Positions 24,430 through 30,486 of a DNA stretch of 64,000 bases are shown in pieces. This DNA is from an uncultured Clostridia bacterium. GTDB lineage: Bacteria > Bacillota > Clostridia > Oscillospirales > CAG-272. Each line of letters opens with the position of its first letter. The first letter of the stretch is position 1. Below the pieces are notes generated by a model, which was given only the letters and a program-made list of their open reading frames with translations, was not told where the DNA came from and made no database searches. The position numbers were made by a program, and so were the translations under genes. The stretch is taken from the NCBI GenBank assembly GCA_944381085.1, contig CALWJX010000001.1, forward strand, positions 1-64,000. The letters are read 5' to 3'.

Positions 24430-25752
24430 CTACTCGCCAACTTTACTGTATTTTATTTTCAGTATATCTATATATTTTTTTTGTTTTCTTGAAAGTCCGA
24501 ATCCCATGAATCTGCATGTGTGGTCGTTTTTAAGAATACAGTAACACATTCTTTTCCAACTCGGAATGTCTTTTGATGATTTTATATCGTCGGTATGGTC
24601 CGGAATCTTGTCAAGGAATATTACGCGCGAGTTTCTCATGACCGTATAGTTTGAGATTCCGTTCCGCCTGATATTATATCCCTTGTCTATCAGTTCCTGT
24701 ATTACATGTTCCTCAAGACCGCCGCCTGTCTTGTGCCAGAATTCAATTGAGGTTCTGAATTTCGCTATATAGTTTCTTCTGAGTCTCGGAGGCAATGTGT
24801 CAAGTAAAAATTTGGTATATGATTCCCATGTATGTCCTTCGGGCAGAGTAAGGTTGCGGTATCCGAGAGCCTTGGTTTTTCCGTATATCGCGCCGAAATT
24901 TGCGCCTTTTACTCTTCCCACAAGTTTTGACCACATCTCCGGGTCAATTACCCGATATAGGTTCAGACTGTCTTTTGCGTAGTCGTTGAACGGGGAAGCG
25001 ACACGCATTTGATTTGGCTTAAGCCCCGCCATATAATACAGGTCATAGAGCTTGTTGTAATCGTATCCGAATTTAGCGTAAGCATGCCATACGTCACGGT
25101 ACGACCAGTCATACATGGGAGAAGCGGCCCATACATCCTTGAATTGCCTGCTTATCCAGCATTCTCCGTTGTATCCGTATTTTTTGTTGAGAAATCCGCT
25201 GTAGCGCTGAAGAGATTCCTCCGCCCGTATGCCGAGCAGGCATACGGTTTTTTTGCCGTTGTGCGAAATTCGGTACCATCTCCCGAATTGCTTCGCGAGG
25301 TCTTCCTGATGAATCTTGTATCTGTATGTAGATATCGGATTGTTTCGCAGATTGATTACATAAGGTTTCTTTGGCATCGGTCTGCACCAGGCGCTTTCTT
25401 TGGCGTCGTCCCATGGATACCAGTACATCTGATAGCTGCTCAGCGCCGTGCGGACTGCCATAGGAAGGCATACCCAATATGGCTCTACATCTTTTTTTAT
25501 GCGTTCAAAGGTCCTTTCGACATATTCGGTCGTTACGGTATATTGTGCCTCAAAATCCTGATGGAACACTCCTATTTTTTTATTGGGGTAATATTTTTTC
25601 TGAAAATCAAGAGTCAGATTCAAAAGCAATCCGCTGTCTTTGCCTCCTGAAAAAGAAACAAAGATGTTGTCAAATTCCTGAAATATAATCTTCAGCCTTT
25701 TTTGCAGCGCGTCATACACGTTTATCCCGGTATATTGTCTCATCATGTACAT
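24430..25752 (-). CDS. ibrA: IbrA-like phosphoadenosine phosphosulfate reductase family protein (DUF3440)
   Basis: A 440-residue PP-loop ATPase-type protein. The PP-loop SGGKDSG is at residues 35-41 within IFVSFSGGKDSGLLLNLTLD, followed by VFHQDFEAQYTVTTEYVERTF. The reductase-like core has CLLGIRAEESLQRYSGF, then SPMYDWSYRDVWHAYAKFGY, and a C-terminal DUF3440-like part ending in CRFMGFGLSRKQK. Relatives include DndC of DNA phosphorothioation and CysH. No dnd, ssp or brx partner is nearby, only the IbrB-like protein. The ribosome binding site is weak. The promoter is at 25817-25845. The biochemical reaction of IbrA is not known; nucleotide activation is inferred from the motif. Confidence 0.8.
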   Translation of the reverse strand: MYMMRQYTGINVYDALQKRLKIIFQEFDNIFVSFSGGKDSGLLLNLTLDFQKKYYPNKKIGVFHQDFEAQYTVTTEYVERTFERIKKDVEPYWVCLPMAVRTALSSYQMYWYPWDDAKESAWCRPMPKKPYVINLRNNPISTYRYKIHQEDLAKQFGRWYRISHNGKKTVCLLGIRAEESLQRYSGFLNKKYGYNGECWISRQFKDVWAASPMYDWSYRDVWHAYAKFGYDYNKLYDLYYMAGLKPNQMRVASPFNDYAKDSLNLYRVIDPEMWSKLVGRVKGANFGAIYGKTKALGYRNLTLPEGHTWESYTKFLLDTLPPRLRRNYIAKFRTSIEFWHKTGGGLEEHVIQELIDKGYNIRRNGISNYTVMRNSRVIFLDKIPDHTDDIKSSKDIPSWKRMCYCILKNDHTCRFMGFGLSRKQKKYIDILKIKYSKVGE

Positions 25753-25816
25753 TTTTTATACCATGTCCTTTTTGAGTTTTGACTGAATAAACAATCTTTC
25801 AAATATTACATACTCA

Positions 25817-25845
25817 ATTATATCACAATTACTTTGGTTTATCAA
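25817..25845 (-). promoter_or_regulatory. Promoter of the ibrA-ibrB operon
   Basis: Minus strand TTGATA, 17 bp, TATAAT, with TGA before the -10. The stretch ATTGTGATATAAT around the -10 is identical to that in the divergent fur-type promoter at 25950-25978, so a common regulator could bind both. Confidence 0.65.
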
Positions 25846-25949
25846 TCCATATAATATATATTTTAGCAAAATTTTTATATATATCTAAAATTTGGATAAT
25901 ATTCGACGTAAGAAAACAATAAAAAAATACAAAAAAATCAAAAAATCAC

Positions 25950-25978
25950 TTGACATACAATTCTTATTGTGATATAAT
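25950..25978 (+). promoter_or_regulatory. Promoter of the Fur-family regulator
   Basis: TTGACA, 17 bp, TATAAT, extended -10. Overlapping it is the imperfect inverted repeat TTAT-TGTGAT-ATAA, loosely like a Per/Fur box, which would fit autoregulation. The operator is inferred. Confidence 0.65.
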
Positions 25979-26014
25979 CTCATTAAGGATTTAATATTAT
26001 TATTGAGGTGAGAA

Positions 26015-26401
26015 ATGATACGGCGCAAGACCATTCAGTGCGACTTGGTTTTGGATGCGGTAAATCGGCTGAAGGATCACGCGACTGCTGAGGAGATATA
26101 TGAGGAAATTGCAAAAGAACATCCCAGTATCGGAAGAGGAACGGTTTATCGTAATTTGGGACGTTTAAGCGAAGAGGGTAAAATACGAAAGGTTGAGGTA
26201 CCGGGAGGACCGGACAGGTACGATCATATTTGTATTGAACACTATCATGTAAAATGTCAGAAATGCGGACGTGTTTTTGATGTTGATATGCCATATATGC
26301 CGAATTTGGAGAAGAATATTAAGGACGGTCATGGGTTCGTTTTTACCGGACACAGTATTATGTTTACCGGTATCTGTCCGGGTTGTCGGAAGAAATATTA
26401 A
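26015..26401 (+). CDS. Fur family transcriptional regulator (PerR-like)
   Basis: A 128-residue protein with a winged helix (LVLDAVNRLKDHATAEEIYEEIAKEHPSIGRGTVYRNLGRLSEEGKIRKVEVPGGPDRYD) and a dimerisation domain with metal ligands HICIEHYHVKCQKCGRVFDVD and CPGC. Both C-x-x-C pairs that hold structural zinc are present (CQKC and CPGC), and the His/Asp regulatory site pattern H-x-H ... D-x-D resembles PerR. Family knowledge: metal- and peroxide-responsive repressors. It is divergent from ibrAB, and both promoters share a -10 region sequence. Whether the sensed signal is Fe/Mn, peroxide or zinc cannot be read from the sequence. A 170-bp gap separates it from the next gene. Confidence 0.88.
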   Translation: MIRRKTIQCDLVLDAVNRLKDHATAEEIYEEIAKEHPSIGRGTVYRNLGRLSEEGKIRKVEVPGGPDRYDHICIEHYHVKCQKCGRVFDVDMPYMPNLEKNIKDGHGFVFTGHSIMFTGICPGCRKKY

Positions 26402-26570
26402 TCTATAAGAAAAAGTATATTAAATATTTTTTCATAAGTTTTCAAACGGAAAAGTTAACAAAGTCCCAATTCCTTATACTGAAAGATTGGCAGAAGAGAA
26501 TCAGCGTTAAAATAATATTTCCGGGTTAAGTCCGGAATTTATTAAAATAAAGATGATGGAGGTATTAATC

Positions 26571-27137
26571 ATGAGAAGCATTACAACAATCGAGCTTCAG
26601 TACGCTCACAGATTTTATGGATTCAAGGGTGAAGCACAGTATCTGCACGGTCATACCGGAGTTTTGACGATTGAAGTGGAGGATACCGTCAATGAGGGCG
26701 TAAACATGGTATTTCCTTGCAACGAAATACAGAAAACGGCATGGAATGTACTTAAAAATTTTGACCATGCGCTGATATTGAGGGAGGATGATCCGCTTTT
26801 GCCCGCAATACTTGATGTGTATGAAAAGCAGGGTATCAAAAACGGGGCGCCGCAGAATAAAATGAAAGGTGAGGCATTTAAGACAGAGCTTGCGACGGCA
26901 TATCCTGATTGTCGCTTGGTGGTTACCAAAGAAACCATGACGGTGGAGGGAATGATTAAGATTGTTTATGATCTGCTTAAAGATAAGCTGAATATTGCCA
27001 AGCTGACATTTACAAGCGGTGTAAATGCAGCCACTGCGGAATTTGAAACGAATAACAATATTGACCGTTGTCCTTGGTGCGGAATTGCGCTGAACGAAAA
27101 CGGCGTGTGCCCTAAGTGCGGCTATAAAAAGAACTGA
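26571..27137 (+). CDS. 6-pyruvoyltetrahydropterin synthase/QueD-like protein with C-terminal zinc ribbon
   Basis: A 188-residue protein of the PTPS/QueD fold. The zinc ligands are present as AHRF (His 13) and LHGH (His 26 and 28). The family's catalytic Cys, four residues before HGH, is replaced by Ala 22; a Glu occupies position 21. Other family features are FDHALILREDDPL and TKETMTVEGMIKIV. A zinc ribbon is appended (CPWCG ... CPKCG at about 169-186). The ATG at 26571 follows GGAGG and is preferred to one six codons upstream. Canonical QueD makes 6-carboxytetrahydropterin for queuosine; loss of the Cys suggests a different pterin reaction. No queC/queE genes are in the window. Confidence 0.8.
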   Translation: MRSITTIELQYAHRFYGFKGEAQYLHGHTGVLTIEVEDTVNEGVNMVFPCNEIQKTAWNVLKNFDHALILREDDPLLPAILDVYEKQGIKNGAPQNKMKGEAFKTELATAYPDCRLVVTKETMTVEGMIKIVYDLLKDKLNIAKLTFTSGVNAATAEFETNNNIDRCPWCGIALNENGVCPKCGYKKN

Positions 27138-27172
27138 CCGAAAATACATAAATGCCGATCTTTATGATAAAT

Positions 27173-27216
27173 AATCCCGCTCTTTACCGAAAAGGTGCCG
27201 AGCGGGATTTGATTTT
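27173..27216 (+). terminator. Rho-independent terminator after the QueD-like gene
   Basis: AATCCCGCTC pairs with GAGCGGGATT across a loop of 17 bases, followed by TGATTTTCT. Confidence 0.8.
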
Positions 27217-27217
27217 C

Positions 27218-27236
27218 TGTCACGTGACACGTGACA
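27218..27236. promoter_or_regulatory. Perfect 9+1+9 palindrome, candidate operator
   Basis: TGTCACGTG, one A, CACGTGACA: a perfect inverted repeat of 19 bases located 20 bp upstream of the -35 of the XRE regulator promoter. It is not followed by T residues, so it is more likely a dimer protein binding site than a terminator. The binding protein is unknown; the adjacent XRE regulator is the obvious candidate. Confidence 0.5.
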
Positions 27237-27255
27237 AATTTCCAAGTTTGTTTGG

Positions 27256-27284
27256 TAGACATTTAAGTATAAATAGGTTATAAT
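27256..27284 (+). promoter_or_regulatory. Promoter of the XRE regulator
   Basis: TAGACA, 17 bp, TATAAT, 30 bp before the start codon at 27315. One mismatch in the -35 box. Confidence 0.6.
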
Positions 27285-27314
27285 AGAGTCAAATAAATAA
27301 AAGGAGGAGTTGTT

Positions 27315-28334
27315 ATGACACTCGGACAGAGAATACAGCAAATCAGGGTAGAGCATGGGCTTTCCCAGGAAGATTTTGCGGAAAAACTTGGAACGACAAG
27401 ACAGACGGTTTCACGTTGGGAGCTTGATCAGACTTATCCGGAGATTGAGAAAATAGTATTGATAAGCAGGGTGTTTTCGGTAACCACAGATTCTATACTG
27501 AAAGACGGCATCAGCTCTTTTGACATGGATGTTGAATATTTCAGATGCGGTGTGTATCGCGGTTCCGATGCGGAGATTGTTGAAACCGAAAAATTTGCGC
27601 TTGTATTTTACCGTTCGCCAGATAAAAATATTTTGGGAGTAAAGCTGTATAGGGGCTATGAAGACAAAAAGCGTTTGGTAGCGATCTGTGAAAGAGATCA
27701 ACTTGAAAACAAAACCGAGTACGCTTATTTTATTGAAAACAGCAGTCCTCACACGGCTATTTCCAACAGTGAAAGAATGCCTCCGCAACTTGGCGGTAAA
27801 TATGATCCGGAGCTGAAAAAAACTATGCGCAGGTCGGAGACGTTTGTTGTAGATCATAGCGGCGCGCCGCTTCCGACCGTTAAGGAAGCGGGAATTCCAA
27901 GCTGCCTGACTCTGTGGAGGATGGCGGATTCATATCATGCGGACAGGTGTCTGTTTAACTTTTTCCTGTGCACGGGCAGGACAGAATATATTTTTTCAAT
28001 AAAGGCAAAGGATGCAGACATTTATTGCGGAGCGTCATACAATACCGTATTTGATCTCGGTATTTTGGGCGGCGATCAGTTTTTCAGAATACGCAATTAC
28101 AAAGATAACAGTGAGAAGTATTGCGGATTTACATGTGATTTTTCCCGTGAATTCAAAGAAATTAAAGTGCCGACCGATCAATGTGAGCTTGGAAAGTGCA
28201 TTGAAACGAGTAAGGGGTTTATGTGGTGCGTAAAACGGTACAACGATGATGAGATTGTATTACAAGGCTGTGGAGATGATGAATATGCTTATCGTCGTAC
28301 CGACAAACGAACCGAACAATTTGCCGCAATATAA
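27315..28334 (+). CDS. XRE family regulator with a large C-terminal sensor-like domain
   Basis: A 339-residue protein. Residues 1-65 form a typical XRE/Cro helix-turn-helix: LGQRIQQIRVEHGLSQEDFAEKLGTTRQTVSRWELDQTYPEIEKIVLISRVFSVTTDSILKDG. The following ~270 residues are beta-rich with no motif that I recognise, containing several Cys (C in YCGASYN, YCGFTCDFSRE, QGCGDDEYAYRRTDKRTE). This layout, an XRE head with a large unknown C-terminal domain, is common in Clostridia. The ribosome binding site (AAAGGAGGAG) is excellent. A perfect palindrome upstream suggests autoregulation. It stands alone; no obvious target gene follows. Confidence 0.85.
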   Translation: MTLGQRIQQIRVEHGLSQEDFAEKLGTTRQTVSRWELDQTYPEIEKIVLISRVFSVTTDSILKDGISSFDMDVEYFRCGVYRGSDAEIVETEKFALVFYRSPDKNILGVKLYRGYEDKKRLVAICERDQLENKTEYAYFIENSSPHTAISNSERMPPQLGGKYDPELKKTMRRSETFVVDHSGAPLPTVKEAGIPSCLTLWRMADSYHADRCLFNFFLCTGRTEYIFSIKAKDADIYCGASYNTVFDLGILGGDQFFRIRNYKDNSEKYCGFTCDFSREFKEIKVPTDQCELGKCIETSKGFMWCVKRYNDDEIVLQGCGDDEYAYRRTDKRTEQFAAI

Positions 28335-28355
28335 GAGGCTAGGCGGTCAAGGCGT

Positions 28356-28421
28356 TTATATTCTTTTTGAAATTCTAAATTCAAAGTGACGCTTACGGGC
28401 TTCTTGTGTTATAATATTCAT
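28356..28421 (-). pseudogene. Truncated 5' end of a transposase gene (insertion sequence remnant)
   Basis: On the minus strand, a ribosome binding site-like GGAGAGGAA leads to an ATG that codes for MNIITQEARKRHFEF and, after six more residues, a stop. The ITQEARKR opening resembles the start of the helix-turn-helix part of small transposases in Clostridia. A TATAAT box lies about 45 bp further upstream on the same strand (28466-28471). I read this as the left end of an insertion sequence whose body has been deleted. The identification is weak because only about 10 residues are informative. Confidence 0.3.
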
Positions 28422-28557
28422 GGGAAGTTCCTCTCCGATACGGTTTTGTTTGTTGTGGTGACTACATTATACCATATCTTTGATGAGCTTCCTTTCCTTT
28501 TTGGTTCATATCATTTTAGCACATACACTTTAAGTTTTTAAATTTTTTCCGTATATA

Positions 28558-28586
28558 TTGACAATAATTGAATTTTGTAGTATAAT
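28558..28586 (+). promoter_or_regulatory. Promoter of the SCIFF operon
   Basis: TTGACA, 17 bp, TATAAT; full match to consensus. It leaves a leader of about 90 bases before the SCIFF start at 28685. The part of the gap between 28422 and 28557 holds nothing else that I can support. Confidence 0.75.
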
Positions 28587-28684
28587 ATATATGATTTACC
28601 GCAGACAGTATTTTGTCGGCAATTTTCCCATATACATTTTTTATCAATGTTTATAATTTAAATATATATTTCGGAGGACCTATC

Positions 28685-28834
28685 ATGAAGAGAATAGTAA
28701 CACTCAATACCCGCGATCTTGAAAAGAGCGCAAAGAACGGCGGTTGCGGCGAATGCCAGACCTCTTGCCAGTCCGCGTGCAAGACTTCCTGCGGCGTTGC
28801 CAATCAGCAGTGCGAGCAGGCAAAAAAAGACTGA
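28685..28834 (+). CDS. scfA: SCIFF ranthipeptide precursor (six Cys in forty-five residues)
   Basis: A 49-residue peptide starting MKRIVTLNTRDLEKSAKNGG, the nearly invariant leader of the SCIFF family, then a core with exactly six Cys at positions 21, 24, 28, 32, 36 and 43 (GCGECQTSCQSACKTSCGV ...). The ATG at 28685 follows CGGAGGA. Family knowledge: a ribosomally made peptide in which the radical SAM maturase joins Cys sulfur to the beta/gamma carbon of acceptor residues (thioether links). The maturase gene follows 148 bp later. The biological role of SCIFF in Clostridia is not settled; its conservation suggests a signalling or housekeeping role rather than a strain-specific toxin. The peptide is too small to be noticed by many gene finders. 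Confidence 0.95.
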   Translation: MKRIVTLNTRDLEKSAKNGGCGECQTSCQSACKTSCGVANQQCEQAKKD

Positions 28835-28982
28835 TAAATAAGTCATTAAGCATAAGCCGTTTTGCTTCGATAAGAGGCAGGCGGCTGTGTTTTTGTGTCC
28901 GGGCATTTATTGAGAGGCGCGGATTTTTAAAGCCCGAATTTTTTGTTCATCGGCAGTTAAATAAAGAAAGGTATAATATAAC

Positions 28983-30404
28983 ATGATACATCAATATAAA
29001 CTTAACGGGTACAATATAGTTCTGGATGTGTTCAGCGGTTCGGTACACTGTGTGGATGATGTCGCGTACGACATTATAGAAATGTATGAAAACAACGACA
29101 GAGATTTTATTGTGCGGGAAATTCTCAAAAAATACGGCGATACCGAGGGCGTCAACGAAAACGAAATAAATGAGTGCATTGACGATATTGAGACGCTGAA
29201 GCGTGAACACAAGCTGTTTACGGAAGATGTATATGAAGACAAAGCTTTTGATTTTAAAAACCGGAGCACGGCGATAAAGGCGCTTTGCCTGCATGTATCC
29301 CATACCTGTAATCTGAATTGCGAATACTGTTTTGCCGCTCAGGGCAAATACAACGGAGAACGGGCGGTCATGTCGGCTGAGGTGGGCAGACGGGCAATTG
29401 ATTTTCTTATTGAAAACTCGGAGGGCAGACGCAATCTTGAGGTTGACTTTTTCGGCGGGGAGCCGCTTATGAATTTTGAGGTCGTCAAGGAAACAGTCGC
29501 TTATGCCCGCGGCATAGAAAAGAAATTTGATAAGAATTTCCGGTTTACGCTGACGACAAACGGGATGCTTATCGACGATGAGGTAATTGAGTTTGCAAAC
29601 CGTGAATGTCATAATGTCGTACTCAGCCTCGACGGAAGAAAAGAAGTGCACGACGCTTTGCGCAAGACTGTCAACGGCAAAGGAAGTTATGATATAATCG
29701 TTCCGAAGTTCAGGGAATTTGTAAAAAGACGCGGGGGCAAAAATTACTATATGCGGGGAACATTCACGCATAACAATACCGATTTTACAAATGATATCTT
29801 CCATATGCTTGACTTGGGGTTCAACGAGCTTTCAATGGAGCCGGTAGTGTGCGATCCGTCCGACAGCTACGCCTTGACCGAGGAGGATCTGCCGGTTTTG
29901 TTTGAACAGTATGAAATTCTCGCCCAAAAAATGATTGAAAGAAGACGACAGGGAAAACCGTTTACATTTTACCACTACATGCTTGACCTCGGTCACGGAC
30001 CGTGTATTTACAAGAGAATCGCCGGATGTGGCTCCGGAACCGAATATATGGCGGTAACGCCTTGGGGCGAGCTTTATCCGTGCCATCAGTTTGTGGGAGA
30101 TCCGAAGTACAGTCTGGGCGATATCTGGAAAGGCGTCACGAATACCCGGGTCAGAGATGAGTTCAAGCTGTGCAACGCTTATGCGAGAAGCGAGTGTAAG
30201 GACTGTTGGGCAAAGCTGTATTGCAGCGGAGGTTGCGCCGCAAACGCGTACCACGCTACCGGCTCTGTTACCGGGACATATGAATACGGGTGCAAGCTTT
30301 TCAGAAAGAGGATAGAATGCGCTGTAATGACGAAGGTTTCGGAGTATGAGGACGGGCTTGAGGACAGTCGTAAAACCTGTGAAGACTGCGACTCGTGTAT
30401 ATAA
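28983..30404 (+). CDS. scfB: SCIFF radical SAM maturase
   Basis: A 473-residue radical SAM/SPASM enzyme. The N-terminal ~95 residues form the peptide-recognition region (IHQYKLNGYNIVLDVFSGSVHCVDDVAYDIIE). The radical SAM Cys cluster is CNLNCEYC at residues 109-116 (C-x3-C-x2-C), followed by DFFGGEPLMNFEVVKE and TLTTNGMLIDDEV. The C-terminal SPASM part carries the auxiliary Fe-S Cys residues in GCGSGTEYMAVTPWGELYPCHQF, CNAYARSECKDCWAKLYCSGGC and the final CEDCDSC. Family knowledge: installs thioether crosslinks in SCIFF using S-adenosylmethionine. The operon consists of precursor and maturase only; no exporter or protease is adjacent. Confidence 0.95.
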   Translation: MIHQYKLNGYNIVLDVFSGSVHCVDDVAYDIIEMYENNDRDFIVREILKKYGDTEGVNENEINECIDDIETLKREHKLFTEDVYEDKAFDFKNRSTAIKALCLHVSHTCNLNCEYCFAAQGKYNGERAVMSAEVGRRAIDFLIENSEGRRNLEVDFFGGEPLMNFEVVKETVAYARGIEKKFDKNFRFTLTTNGMLIDDEVIEFANRECHNVVLSLDGRKEVHDALRKTVNGKGSYDIIVPKFREFVKRRGGKNYYMRGTFTHNNTDFTNDIFHMLDLGFNELSMEPVVCDPSDSYALTEEDLPVLFEQYEILAQKMIERRRQGKPFTFYHYMLDLGHGPCIYKRIAGCGSGTEYMAVTPWGELYPCHQFVGDPKYSLGDIWKGVTNTRVRDEFKLCNAYARSECKDCWAKLYCSGGCAANAYHATGSVTGTYEYGCKLFRKRIECAVMTKVSEYEDGLEDSRKTCEDCDSCI

Positions 30405-30486
30405 GATAAATAACTGTCCGCAAAATAAATTTACGTTTTAAAGGCGCAATACATATAAAAAATATATGGAAAGGAAGTTTACTTAA

